From Candidatus Pararuminococcus gallinarum (GTDB taxonomy: Bacteria; Bacillota; Clostridia; Oscillospirales; Ruminococcaceae): a DNA stretch of 64,000 nucleotides. The notes under the pieces were generated by a model that searched no databases, had not been told where the DNA came from, and worked only from the letters and a program-made list of their open reading frames with translations. Both the position numbers and the translations under genes were made by a program. Every line of letters begins with the position of its first letter. Position 1 is the first letter of the stretch. The stretch covers positions 1 through 64,000 of the forward strand of contig CAJFSX010000002.1 of assembly GCA_904419775.1 (NCBI GenBank). Reading direction: 5' to 3'. Below are positions 1 through 8,745 of the stretch, in pieces.

Positions 1-3000
1 CAGGCGCAGAGTAACTACAATCTCGTTTTCTCCTACCTGCAGCGGAATCTCTTCAGAGTAGACGCCGCTCTCCAGCGCCTCTTCTCCCAGCATGGCTGTA
101 ATGCCATCGGCAAAGAAGGCTTTCACCTGTACACCCTCTACCTCGTTTCCTACGGTAGCGGTGTAAGAGAAGGTGTCTTTGTCAAAGATGGGAGTAAGAG
201 TTCCTTCAGACAGCTCCAAGCCATCCAGGAGAGGTTTCTCGCCTACAGGAGGCTGTTCTTCCTCTTCCCTTGTGACAGTGATGGTGTAAGTCTTGTCTCC
301 CGCTACTACAGTGATGGTATTGGTGCCAACATCCAGGGCGATGTCCTCGGAGTAGGAGCCGGAGGCGACGTCCTTGCCGTTGACGGTAACAGCGGTGTCA
401 CCGGTGTAGGTGGGCATGACCTTGACAGAGGAGACGGAGTTTGCCACAGTGGCGGTGTAGGAGAGAGTATCCTTGTCAAAGGCAGGATCCAAGGTGCCGT
501 TGGAGAGCTCCAGATCACTCAGCTCGGTGGGAACGGGCGCTGGTTCCTTCCAGGCAGAGTTCATGGAATAGATGTTGAGGCTATCCACAGTAACATTGCC
601 GCCATTTGTAAAGAATTCCATACCGTTGCTTTCAGGATCAGGGAAGAAAACAGAGCTAACGGCGGAAATACCGTCATTGCCAAAGGCCTCAATGGCGCTG
701 GAATCTACTAGAATCCGCATCTTAATTTTATTGCCTTCAGGCTTAAGCTCCATATAGCTGACACCGGTATAGGAGATTCCGGATTTACTCTTATCCATCA
801 CCAAGCGCTGATTGGCGACATCATATTTGACAACAGTCTCCTGGGTGTCACCCTTGCGCAGTTTGAAACCAAATTCGGTGACGCCGTCGCCCAGGGTAAA
901 TTCACCTTCGATGTCCATAAGGGTGCCCTGTTTTCCATCCAGGATATTGGCGGAGTCAGGGGTGACCTCCACGCCGGTGCCCGAATAGATCAGTTCATCC
1001 CGCAGGCTTTCCAGCTCCTTGACAGGATAGCTGTACATCCGGATTCCGTCGTCAGTGGTGCGTAGGGTGGTTTCCAGAGGTACGGTCATAGCGCCGTTCC
1101 AAACCTTGGTCTCATCCAAAGCGTAGGCGGATTCTCTCAGCCAGCTGACAGAAATAATCCGATCATCGGGAGCGGCGTGGAAGGTCTGGGTGGCATAAAC
1201 AGTCTGATCGCCGCGGCTTTCCAGCCCGCTGAGATCAGCATTAAACTGGAAGGAATCACCGTTGTACCGCAAAGGATCGGTTTCCGGCTGGAAGGAAAGC
1301 TTTCCTTCCCCATCTTTGACGATGTCTCCGATGAGATAGAAGGAGCCGGCCGCGTTGTAGACCCATTTTTTGTTGGAGGAATCTCCGTCAACAGCTACCT
1401 GGTACATATCCGGGCACTCCCAGCTGATGGTGTTGCCGTTTTTCAGCTTCAATGTGCTGTTGTAGGTCCAGTTTTTCAGATCAGGAGAGGTGTACATCTT
1501 AACTTCACCAGAGGTCAGCAGAACCCAGGTGCCGCCGCCCGCCATTTCTGCGTCTTCATACCAGAAGACCTTGGGGTCAGCGCACCAGCCGTCGGCCAGC
1601 ACAGGAGCTCCATCCTGGTATTTGGTCCAGGTCAGGCCGCCGTCCTCGGTATAGGCAAGGCCGGTGGCGCCGCTGCCCCGGACAATCGCATATGCGAGGA
1701 CCATCCGCGCTTCCGGCGGGACAGACTCGTCGTAGAATCCAGCCGTGTTGTTGTAGTCGATAAATCCGCTGCCAGACCACATGTTGCCGTACTCATTGGG
1801 GGAGAGGGCCAGGGGAAGCTGGGTCCAATGAACCAGATCTTTGGATACAGCATGTCCCCAGTGCTTCTCATCGGTAGGAGACATACTATATGGATAGGTC
1901 TGGTAGAAGAAGTGGTATTCCCCGGTGGCAGCGTTATAGAGCATGCCGTTGGGGTCGTTCATAAAGGCGTATTGAGGCGTAAAGTGAAACTGGGGACGAT
2001 ATTTCTCGTTGTAGACGGTTTCGGGATCCGCGTCCTTGCGCACCCGCAGGGTAAAGGTACGGGAAATGTGCCCCACCGGATCTTCCGCCTTAATGGAAAT
2101 ATTGGTATAGCCGATGGCATTCAGGGGAACTGTCGCGGCCACACCGCTCTCGCACTCCTGCTTGTCGATGGAGAGGACAAAATCCTCCGGAGCCGTCAGG
2201 GTGATAGAGACAGAATCGGAACCCTCGTCGGCGACAGCTAAATACTCAGTTTTCCCTTCCACATAGGGCTCAGAGAGCTGGGCGCCAGAGAGCTGCATAT
2301 CGGTAATACGCGGATTTTGAGCAGGATAATAATTGACGTTATTAAAGGTAACGTCGCCGCCGTTGGTCATTAGGCCAAAATATTCGCCGGTGAAATCGGC
2401 GTCTACATAGGTGCCCACCAGGCCGCCATCCAGATAAAAGTTAAAGGTGCCGCCCTCCAAAGCTTCCAAGCGGAGGTGGTAATCCTTTTTCTCAATTTCT
2501 GCCTGGGTCAGGCCGCGCTGGACATTCCAGACCTCGGTACCACCGGTATTTTTGAGCATCTTGGTCTGGGTGCCCCACCGTTTGCCCACATTGATGCAGT
2601 ACCAGTGGGAATAGGGATCGTCGGGGTTCTGCACACCGAAGACCAGGCCGCCGATGCCGTCGCTGTTTTCAAGGTGCATGTCCCCTTCGAAGACAAAGGT
2701 TTCACTGCTGTCCACCGTGTCGGTAAACATGGCGAACATGTCCCCGCCTCCGATATTGTTGCCCCGATAACCCCGGGAGGTGGTGCTCCAGTCGCCTTGG
2801 ACACCGTGAATACCGTTTAAATTGGTGGTAAAGCCAACAGGATCGTTGTTAAAGAAGCGAATGTTCTCAAACTTCGCCTCGCAGCAATAGGTGGTCAGGC
2901 CGACATAGCCGGCCGCATACTCGTCATAGTTGGTGGAGATGATGGGATCGGGGTTGTTGCCGAGATAGACCTTGATATTGCCTTCGGCGTCCACATCCAG

Positions 3001-3978
3001 CTTGAGATGGAATTTTCCATCTACAATGGCGCCCTCAGGAATGGGCTCCCGGATATCCAGACCAGCTTGATTGCCCTCGTCAAAAAGACGAAGCTGGGAA
3101 TAGGTGGCTTTGATGCCGATCCAATCCACCCCCAGGTCGGTGCGGTTGACGGTGGAGAACAAAAATCCAGCGTCTCCGCCCTCTAAAAAGGTGATGTCCG
3201 CCTCCATGGTAAAGGCGTTGCCCTTGGTTTCGGAAAGGGTGTGGAAGTTACCATTGTTGTTAGGCACAGTGACCGCTCCGGTGAGCGGATCGACAATGGG
3301 AGAACCGGTCCAGCCGCCCAGGGATTCCTCATTTTCTGCGGGGGGAGTTTCGGTGTTCTCACGCAGGACAATATTCTCAAATTTTGCGCTGCCAAAATAG
3401 CTGGTAAATCCGATGTAGCCGCTGTGGTAGGCGTCGTACTGGTGGAAGATGACAGCCTGGCCGTTGACATAGACGCTGACGATATTGTCTTCTGTCACCG
3501 CCAATTTGAGGTGAACCTTTTCATTGTCCAAGGCGCCAGAGGGCAGATTTCCGTATTCATTGAGATTGGAGCCGGCATGGTCGGAGAAAAGCCGGACATT
3601 GGAAAATCCAATCTTGACGGCAGTCCAGTCGGTGCCGGGAGCCTCCCGATCGGTGACGCCGAAAATAAAGCCGGCGTCCACATAGCCGTCAGGAAAAGAG
3701 ACATCCGCCTCCAGGATGAAGGCATCAGCCGTCACCTCCGAAATGACGTGGTTGTTGTCTTCCAGACGATTGACGGTGATGGTACCGGCATCTTGATCCA
3801 CCGAGCAGTCGCCGGTAAAGGTGCCGTCAAAAATGTTGTCCGTGGCGCTGTAAGGTGCAGGACCATCAGCAGGGACATCGATGGCGCTGACCGACAGGCA
3901 GGAAAGCACCATCATCAGGGAAAGCACAAGGGACAATATCCTCCGTCCCGGCTTTCCGGAGTATACTCTTCTTCTCAT
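1..3978 (-). CDS. Secreted multidomain GH32 fructan hydrolase (partial, C-terminus beyond window)
   Basis: Secreted glycoside hydrolase family 32 enzyme, the family that cleaves fructans (levan, inulin) and sucrose-type bonds. 1326 codons are in the window and the frame stays open at the left edge. ATG at 3978 follows GGAGG. A signal peptide (about 1-32) precedes three LamG-like beta-sandwich modules (about 40-530, two carrying an AKFENI strand), a linker domain, the GH32 five-blade propeller (about 660-980) with NDPNG at 674-678 (D675 nucleophile) and the acid/base E854 in WECPD, a C-terminal sandwich, then two cadherin-like (PF12733 type) repeats. The usual RDP arginine is alanine (A800-D801-P802). 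The architecture matches the paralogue at 8746-12678, so a sorting tail probably lies beyond the edge. Family assignment is firm; exact substrate is not known. Confidence 0.93.
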   Translation of the reverse strand, partial: MRRRVYSGKPGRRILSLVLSLMMVLSCLSVSAIDVPADGPAPYSATDNIFDGTFTGDCSVDQDAGTITVNRLEDNNHVISEVTADAFILEADVSFPDGYVDAGFIFGVTDREAPGTDWTAVKIGFSNVRLFSDHAGSNLNEYGNLPSGALDNEKVHLKLAVTEDNIVSVYVNGQAVIFHQYDAYHSGYIGFTSYFGSAKFENIVLRENTETPPAENEESLGGWTGSPIVDPLTGAVTVPNNNGNFHTLSETKGNAFTMEADITFLEGGDAGFLFSTVNRTDLGVDWIGIKATYSQLRLFDEGNQAGLDIREPIPEGAIVDGKFHLKLDVDAEGNIKVYLGNNPDPIISTNYDEYAAGYVGLTTYCCEAKFENIRFFNNDPVGFTTNLNGIHGVQGDWSTTSRGYRGNNIGGGDMFAMFTDTVDSSETFVFEGDMHLENSDGIGGLVFGVQNPDDPYSHWYCINVGKRWGTQTKMLKNTGGTEVWNVQRGLTQAEIEKKDYHLRLEALEGGTFNFYLDGGLVGTYVDADFTGEYFGLMTNGGDVTFNNVNYYPAQNPRITDMQLSGAQLSEPYVEGKTEYLAVADEGSDSVSITLTAPEDFVLSIDKQECESGVAATVPLNAIGYTNISIKAEDPVGHISRTFTLRVRKDADPETVYNEKYRPQFHFTPQYAFMNDPNGMLYNAATGEYHFFYQTYPYSMSPTDEKHWGHAVSKDLVHWTQLPLALSPNEYGNMWSGSGFIDYNNTAGFYDESVPPEARMVLAYAIVRGSGATGLAYTEDGGLTWTKYQDGAPVLADGWCADPKVFWYEDAEMAGGGTWVLLTSGEVKMYTSPDLKNWTYNSTLKLKNGNTISWECPDMYQVAVDGDSSNKKWVYNAAGSFYLIGDIVKDGEGKLSFQPETDPLRYNGDSFQFNADLSGLESRGDQTVYATQTFHAAPDDRIISVSWLRESAYALDETKVWNGAMTVPLETTLRTTDDGIRMYSYPVKELESLRDELIYSGTGVEVTPDSANILDGKQGTLMDIEGEFTLGDGVTEFGFKLRKGDTQETVVKYDVANQRLVMDKSKSGISYTGVSYMELKPEGNKIKMRILVDSSAIEAFGNDGISAVSSVFFPDPESNGMEFFTNGGNVTVDSLNIYSMNSAWKEPAPVPTELSDLELSNGTLDPAFDKDTLSYTATVANSVSSVKVMPTYTGDTAVTVNGKDVASGSYSEDIALDVGTNTITVVAGDKTYTITVTREEEEQPPVGEKPLLDGLELSEGTLTPIFDKDTFSYTATVGNEVEGVQVKAFFADGITAMLGEEALESGVYSEEIPLQVGENEIVVTLRL

Positions 3979-4161
3979 AAGCAGCCTCCATTTGCTTTCA
4001 ATTGATTTATCTTAAGGCTTCCGGGGAAAACCTCAGGGGCAACCTTCCACGGGTTTTCCCTTAAAGCCTTTCGACCGCTTGCTTCTTGCGGGAAAAGGCT
4101 TCTCAATAGGCCCCAAACAGCCATTTTAGGGGCTTTCTCTCATAATTTTTCACTTAAGCTG
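3979..4161 (-). promoter_or_regulatory. Structured 5' leader of the first GH32 gene
   Basis: About 175 nt separate the predicted transcription start (near 4155) from the ATG at 3978. Read on the minus strand the leader holds two nested arm pairs: AAGCCTTT...AAAGGCTT and GGGAAAACC...GGTTTTCCC. No run of U follows either, so they do not look like simple terminators. A regulatory leader (protein-bound or attenuating) is inference. Confidence 0.4.
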
Positions 4162-4190
4162 ATTATAGCACCGGCAGAAAAACTGTACAA
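4162..4190 (-). promoter_or_regulatory. Sigma-A promoter of the first GH32 gene
   Basis: On the minus strand TTGTAC (4185-4190) is followed after 17 nt by a consensus TATAAT (4162-4167). No other good promoter lies between it and the GH32 start. Confidence 0.7.
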
Positions 4191-4654
4191 TGATCGCATA
4201 TTTTGCCCCTTTAAAATCTGGAAATTTGTACTTTGAATATTCCGTTAAAATAGCAAAGGAATCAAATTCTTTTTATAAAAATCATCTAGACATGTACTAA
4301 CAAGTTGCTGTATTTTCATACAAGAGAAGAACTTCTTCAATCAAACTAATGAATTTTAGTGTGACAAATTGGATGAAAGTACAAAATTATAAAAGCTTCA
4401 AAAGCCTATTTCCGCGTCTTTCAGCACCGCAGAGAGATCTGGCTGAAAAAAGAGTGTCTTCCGCTTCTCCTGCTGAGATAAAATTTTTTCAGCCAGATTT
4501 TTATCCGGCAATTATAAAAGTTGGTGACTAACCACAAGAAAAACAAAAAGCGTGTAAAAACTGCCGCGGAGAACGGTGCCCGGCAGAGGCCGGCCGTAAG
4601 AAAGGGGCATATGATGATTCTGTACGATATTTTTCTACAGGGGGTGAAACACAA
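4191..4654. other. AT-rich intergenic stretch with a 15-bp inverted repeat
   Basis: No credible coding region: short open frames on both strands lack ribosome sites. It contains a perfect 15-bp inverted repeat (arms 4437-4451 and 4484-4498, ATCTGGCTGAAAAAA) around a 32-nt loop, with T-rich sequence after the right arm. It could be a bidirectional terminator-like element or part of a small RNA; nothing else recognised. Confidence 0.4.
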
Positions 4655-4876
4655 ATGATGATGATTGCCACAGTCCGGGAGGTTAGGGATGACAGCCTGC
4701 TTGTAAGAAACCGCGCAAACGGCCAGGATGTAGTGGTGCACACAAACTGTACAGGGTGTTTTTGTGTCGGCGATATTGTCAGTATCTTGTTTAACGGGAT
4801 CATGACCAATAGCCTTCCGCCGCAGATTACGGCTACCAATATCCGGCGGATTTTCTCCCGCGGTTTTTGCCGGTAA
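4655..4876 (+). CDS. Small Cys-containing protein, DUF3221/OB-fold-like
   Basis: A 73-residue protein starting at the first of three ATG codons, behind GGGGGTG at a good distance. It runs as short beta strands (IATVREVRDDSLLVRN), a CTGCFC triplet-cysteine turn near residues 32-37, then GDIVSILFNG and PPQITATNI. The GD.V...G...S.P.QI.A.NI pattern resembles the DUF3221/YobA-type small OB-like fold, recalled by eye and not tested. It is monocistronic: a strong hairpin terminator follows at 4917. No function can be assigned; the cysteine cluster could bind metal or form a disulfide. Confidence 0.7.
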   Translation: MMMIATVREVRDDSLLVRNRANGQDVVVHTNCTGCFCVGDIVSILFNGIMTNSLPPQITATNIRRIFSRGFCR

Positions 4877-4916
4877 TTTTGCAGGGAACTACCAACTACC
4901 CAATCTATACGATACC

Positions 4917-4953
4917 AGCGCTGGATCAAATGATATTGATCCAGCGCTTTTTG
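4917..4953 (+). terminator. Rho-independent terminator of the small Cys protein gene
   Basis: Arms AGCGCTGGATCAA (4917-4929) and TTGATCCAGCGCT (4936-4948), 6-nt loop, then TTTTT. Confidence 0.9.
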
Positions 4954-5006
4954 CGGTGGTGATTTCGGAACATAGGAGAATCTTTTTAAACAAATTCTCA
5001 CAGTTA

Positions 5007-5035
5007 TTGTTATTTTGCCCTGAATCCGCTATAAT
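5007..5035 (+). promoter_or_regulatory. Promoter of xpaC-telA
   Basis: TTGTTA (5007-5012), 17-nt spacer, TATAAT (5030-5035), 45 nt before the xpaC start. Confidence 0.7.
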
Positions 5036-5079
5036 GAATTTGATTATTTGTGTTTCGTTCCACAGAATGGAGGAAGAGC

Positions 5080-6396
5080 ATGAGAGAAGACGAGTTGTCC
5101 AGGTTGGGGAGAGAAGTTGGAAGAGCAGTGCGCAATGTTTTAAACTCCAAAGATTTCGATGACCTGAGGACATCTATAGATTCTGCTGTGAGGAATATAG
5201 GACGTACTCCGGGAAGCCAGCCACCTCCCTTCGGGCAGGAACCCTTTCGGGATTCCTACAACCCTCAAGGTCCGGATAGAAGCGGTCAGTGGCAGCCGGG
5301 ATCACAACAGGTCCCTCCAAACCAAGGCCAGTGGCAGGCGCCTCCCAGACAAAACCAGTGGCGGGGAGCAAGCCAGCGCTGGCAAAGCAGAAACCCAGCC
5401 GGACAGCAGCCTTTCCGGCCTTATACCCCGCCTACCATGAACCGGCAGAATAGAGCTGCCTACCGGGCCAAGGGTCCTTCCGATGCCGGTACCCTGATGA
5501 TGGTGCTGGGAATCATTTTCACCATTTTGTTCAGTTTTTCTATTGTAAATACAGTGTTCCAGTTTATCGGCGGAGGCTTGGAATCCTTGGCCGAATTGGC
5601 CTCTTTATTCCTGCTTCTGATCGGCAGCATTGTACTGCTCTGCGTAGGGAAGAGCAAAAGAGACTGGATCAAGCGTTTTCGGGTTTACGCGGCGAAATTG
5701 CAGGGCAGAAACTTTGCCACTGTCAAGGAGTTATCCGAAGCGGTAGGATTGCCGGAGGAATATGTGGCCCGGGATCTGCAGAAAATGATAGAAAAAAGGC
5801 TATTTCCCCAGGGCCATATGGATGAACAGAAAACTTGCATCATGACCGATCAAGAAACCTACGCCCAGTACTTGAAGACCCAGGAGAACCTGAAAAAACG
5901 CCAAGAAGAGGAGCGGAAGGAAAAAGAGCTTTGGGAAAAGGATCCGGAGGCGGCGGCCCTTCATGAGATGCTTGTGGAGGGAGCCCGTTACCGGGAGGAG
6001 ATCCGGCAAGCCAATGACGCCATTCCGGGAGAAATCATCTCCCAGAAGCTGGATCGTTTAGAGAATGTGACAGCGAAGATCTTTGAGTATGTGGAAAAAC
6101 ATCCCAAGAAGCAGCCGGAGATCCGGAAGTTTATGAGCTATTATCTCCCCATCACCCTCAAGCTGGTGGGCGCTTACCGGGATTTTGATGCCCAACCGGT
6201 GCAGGGGGAGAACATCATCTCCGCGAAAAAGGAGATTGAGGATACCCTGGATACCATTAATCTGGCCTTTGAAAATCTGCTGGATGGCCTGTTTGAAGAT
6301 GTGGCCATGGATATTTCCACCGATATTTCCGTTCTAGAAACCATGCTGGCTCAGGAGGGCCTGACAGAGGAAAAGTTCGGCTCTGGAGAAAAATAG
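5080..6396 (+). CDS. xpaC: XpaC family (5-bromo-4-chloroindolyl phosphate hydrolysis) protein
   Basis: A 438-residue protein of the XpaC family, whose name comes from a Bacillus hydrolysis phenotype; its molecular role is not established. The ATG at 5080 follows GGAGGAAG; an ATG ten codons earlier has no site. Residues about 45-125 are a Gln/Pro/Arg-rich disordered linker, two hydrophobic segments follow (about 137-160 and 170-190), then a winged-helix-like stretch (TVKELSEAVGLPEEYVARDLQKM) and a long charged helical C-terminus. It is directly followed, 56 nt on, by telA, the usual partner in Firmicutes, so both probably act together at the membrane in envelope stress or toxic-anion/antibiotic tolerance; that joint role is family knowledge plus inference. 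Confidence 0.85.
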   Translation: MREDELSRLGREVGRAVRNVLNSKDFDDLRTSIDSAVRNIGRTPGSQPPPFGQEPFRDSYNPQGPDRSGQWQPGSQQVPPNQGQWQAPPRQNQWRGASQRWQSRNPAGQQPFRPYTPPTMNRQNRAAYRAKGPSDAGTLMMVLGIIFTILFSFSIVNTVFQFIGGGLESLAELASLFLLLIGSIVLLCVGKSKRDWIKRFRVYAAKLQGRNFATVKELSEAVGLPEEYVARDLQKMIEKRLFPQGHMDEQKTCIMTDQETYAQYLKTQENLKKRQEEERKEKELWEKDPEAAALHEMLVEGARYREEIRQANDAIPGEIISQKLDRLENVTAKIFEYVEKHPKKQPEIRKFMSYYLPITLKLVGAYRDFDAQPVQGENIISAKKEIEDTLDTINLAFENLLDGLFEDVAMDISTDISVLETMLAQEGLTEEKFGSGEK

Positions 6397-6452
6397 AAGT
6401 TTGGCGATAAAGCCCGTTTCTCAATTTGAAATTCCAAAGGAGGAATCTTGGC

Positions 6453-7601
6453 ATGAGCGAAGAAATCAAAGAAGTCCCCAGCTTGACCCTAGAACCTTTT
6501 GCAGAAGAAGCGCCGGTGGCGCCTGCCGCCGCGGAAACATCTCCGGCCCAGCCGCCGGAGGAAGCGGTTTTGGATGAGAGCAACCTGACCGAAGAAGAGC
6601 GGGAGATGGTAGCGGAGTTTGCGGAGAAAATTGAGCTGAGCAATTCCAATATGGTGATCCAGTACGGCGCTGGTGCTCAAAAAAAGATCGCGGACTTTTC
6701 AGAAACCGCCCTGTCCAATGTCCGGACCAAGGATCTGGGGGAAATTGGGGACATGATCTCCGGTGTGGTCACCGAGCTCAAAAGCTTTGATGTGGAGGAA
6801 AATGAAAAGGGATTTTTTAGCTTCTTTAAGCGCACCTCCAACAAAATTACCGCATTGAAGGCCAAATATGATAAAGCAGAAGCCAATGTGGATAAAATCT
6901 CCCATGCTTTGGAAGGACATCAGATCCAGCTGCTGAAGGATGTGGCGATGCTGGATAAAATGTATGAACTCAACAAGGTCTATTTCAAAGAGCTTTCCAT
7001 GTATATCCTGGCTGGTAAAAAGAAACTGAAACAGGTGCAGGAACAGGAGCTCCCCGTTTTAACGCAAAAGGCGAAGGAATCGGGGCTCCCTGAGGACGCC
7101 CAGGCAGCCAATGACCTGGCGGCGCAATGCAACCGTTTTGAAAAGAAAATCCATGACCTGGAGCTCACCCGGATGATCTCCATCCAGATGGCGCCCCAGA
7201 TCCGTCTGGTGCAATCCAATGATACCCTGATGTCAGATAAAATCCAGTCTACCCTGGTCAACACCATCCCCCTGTGGAAGAGCCAAATGGTACTGGCGCT
7301 GGGTGTAGCACATTCCCAGCAGGCGGCGGAGGCCCAGCGGCAGGTCACCGATATGACCAATGAGCTGCTGCGCAAAAACGCGGAGACGCTGAAGATGGCC
7401 ACCGTGGAGACCGCCAAGGAATCGGAGCGGGGCATTGTGGATATGGAAACCCTTAAACATACCAACGAAACCCTGATCTCTACCCTGGATGAGGTTGTCC
7501 GCATTCAGGAGGAAGGCCGGGAAAAACGCCGTGCGGCGGAATTGGAGCTTGGCCGTATTGAAGGCGAGCTCAAGCAGAAGCTGCTGGATATCCGCAAGTA
7601 A
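6453..7601 (+). CDS. telA: TelA family toxic anion resistance protein
   Basis: A 382-residue TelA/KlaA-type protein; relatives are linked to tellurite and envelope-antibiotic tolerance. ATG at 6453 follows AAAGGAGG. An acidic Ala/Pro-rich N-terminus (1-45) precedes the conserved core beginning NSNMVIQYGAGAQKKIADFS, with FFSFFKRTSNKI and HALEGHQIQLLKDVAMLDKM in the middle and a highly charged coiled-coil C-terminus ending GELKQKLLDIRK. No signal peptide or membrane span, so it is probably cytosolic. It follows xpaC on the same transcript and is closed by a terminator at 7615. Family call is confident; biochemical activity is unknown. Confidence 0.92.
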   Translation: MSEEIKEVPSLTLEPFAEEAPVAPAAAETSPAQPPEEAVLDESNLTEEEREMVAEFAEKIELSNSNMVIQYGAGAQKKIADFSETALSNVRTKDLGEIGDMISGVVTELKSFDVEENEKGFFSFFKRTSNKITALKAKYDKAEANVDKISHALEGHQIQLLKDVAMLDKMYELNKVYFKELSMYILAGKKKLKQVQEQELPVLTQKAKESGLPEDAQAANDLAAQCNRFEKKIHDLELTRMISIQMAPQIRLVQSNDTLMSDKIQSTLVNTIPLWKSQMVLALGVAHSQQAAEAQRQVTDMTNELLRKNAETLKMATVETAKESERGIVDMETLKHTNETLISTLDEVVRIQEEGREKRRAAELELGRIEGELKQKLLDIRK

Positions 7602-7614
7602 GAAAACGCAAAGG

Positions 7615-7645
7615 CCCTCCGAACCCTCGGAGGGTTTTTATTTTT
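7615..7645 (+). terminator. Terminator of xpaC-telA
   Basis: CCCTCCGA (7615-7622), 4-nt loop, TCGGAGGG (7627-7634), then TTTTTATTTTT. Confidence 0.9.
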
Positions 7646-7702
7646 CTATCTCATGGGAAGCGGGCACGTGCTTCTTTAGATTTCATCTGATGGGATCTTA
7701 CC

Positions 7703-7731
7703 TTGTCAAATGCAGGGGAAAGGGGTATCAT
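7703..7731 (+). promoter_or_regulatory. Promoter of the DUF89 gene
   Basis: TTGTCA (7703-7708), 17-nt spacer, TATCAT (7726-7731), just before the AGGAGGGA ribosome site of the next gene. Confidence 0.65.
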
Positions 7732-7755
7732 AAAGAAGACTTAGGAGGGATAGAG

Positions 7756-8634
7756 ATGAATCTCAATGCATCCTGCATCAGCTGTATTGTGGGACGGGAG
7801 GAAAAGAGAATCCGGCCGCTTAAAGACGAGGCCATGAAAAAGGATTATATGATCCGGGTGCTGCATATTCTGGCGGAAGACAACGGGGAACCGGCGCCGG
7901 CAAAGTCCGTCCATTTAAAGAAGCTTCAGGAGGAGATGCTGGGGCCCCAGCCCAGTTGGCGTGAGACCAACCGCAGCTACAACCTGATGATGCTGAAAAC
8001 CGAAAAAGACCTGCAGGAAAAGATTGCTGCCGCCAAGGATCCGCTGGCAGCGGCAATGCTCTACGCCAGGGCCGGGAATTACATTGATTTCGGCGCTATG
8101 CAGGATGTATCTAAGGAAAAGTTAGAGGAGCTGTTGGACCGGGCGCTCTCCGAGACATTGGATTCCCAAACCTATGAGGACTTTCTCCAGGACCTAAAGA
8201 AGGCAAAAAGCTTGGTCTACTTGACAGATAACTGCGGGGAAATAGTGGCGGACAAGCTGCTGATTTCCCAGCTGCTCCATCAATTCCCCGAGCTTCAGAT
8301 CACAGTTGTGGTGCGAGGAGAAGAGGCGGTCAATGATGCCACCCTCATCGATGCCAGGGAAGTTGGGCTGACAGAATTGGTGCCGGTCATCGGCAACGGT
8401 ACAGCCATTCCGGGAACGTATCTGCCGGCGGTTCTCCCTGAGGTGCGGGATCAGATCAAGACGGCGGACCTGATTATCTCCAAAGGGCAGGGGAACTTTG
8501 AGTCTCTCCACGAATGCGGGCTGAATATCTATTATCTGTTTCTCTGTAAATGTGAGCTCTTTACCCGGCGGTTTGGAATGAAACAATATGAGGGCGTTTT
8601 TATCCGGGAGAAAAATGTGAAGATAAAAGGATAA
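7756..8634 (+). CDS. DUF89/ARMT1-like damage-control phosphatase family protein
   Basis: A 292-residue DUF89 protein. This family contains metal-dependent phosphatases thought to remove damaged or over-phosphorylated sugar phosphates and cofactor intermediates. ATG at 7756 follows AGGAGGGA. The N-terminus carries a CISCIVGREEKR cysteine pair typical of the prokaryotic subgroup; the core shows YLTDNCGEIVADKLL, VVRGEEAVNDAT and the signature DLIISKGQGNFESL, which contribute metal and phosphate ligands in known members. It has its own promoter and a 20-bp stem terminator and so is monocistronic. The substrate cannot be predicted. Confidence 0.88.
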   Translation: MNLNASCISCIVGREEKRIRPLKDEAMKKDYMIRVLHILAEDNGEPAPAKSVHLKKLQEEMLGPQPSWRETNRSYNLMMLKTEKDLQEKIAAAKDPLAAAMLYARAGNYIDFGAMQDVSKEKLEELLDRALSETLDSQTYEDFLQDLKKAKSLVYLTDNCGEIVADKLLISQLLHQFPELQITVVVRGEEAVNDATLIDAREVGLTELVPVIGNGTAIPGTYLPAVLPEVRDQIKTADLIISKGQGNFESLHECGLNIYYLFLCKCELFTRRFGMKQYEGVFIREKNVKIKG

Positions 8635-8651
8635 AAACTTCTGACTTTGAT

Positions 8652-8695
8652 ATCACAAAAGGGGCAGGCGGAAAACCGCCTGCCCCTTTTGTGAT
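8652..8695. terminator. Bidirectional terminator between DUF89 and GH32 genes
   Basis: Perfect 20-bp arms (8652-8671 and 8676-8695) around AAAA; the arms carry A/T runs so the hairpin can end both the plus-strand DUF89 transcript and the minus-strand... only the former directly faces it, while the GH32 transcript reaches it from 8746. Confidence 0.85.
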
Positions 8696-8745
8696 GAAGT
8701 TAGGAAATGAAAGGAAGTAATCAAAATTTAAGAGGTAATCAATGG

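Noticed and set aside
1177-2241. 354-codon plus-strand frame inside the first GH32 gene
   Set aside because: Opposite strand shadow of the GH32 catalytic domain, with low-complexity composition and no start signal.
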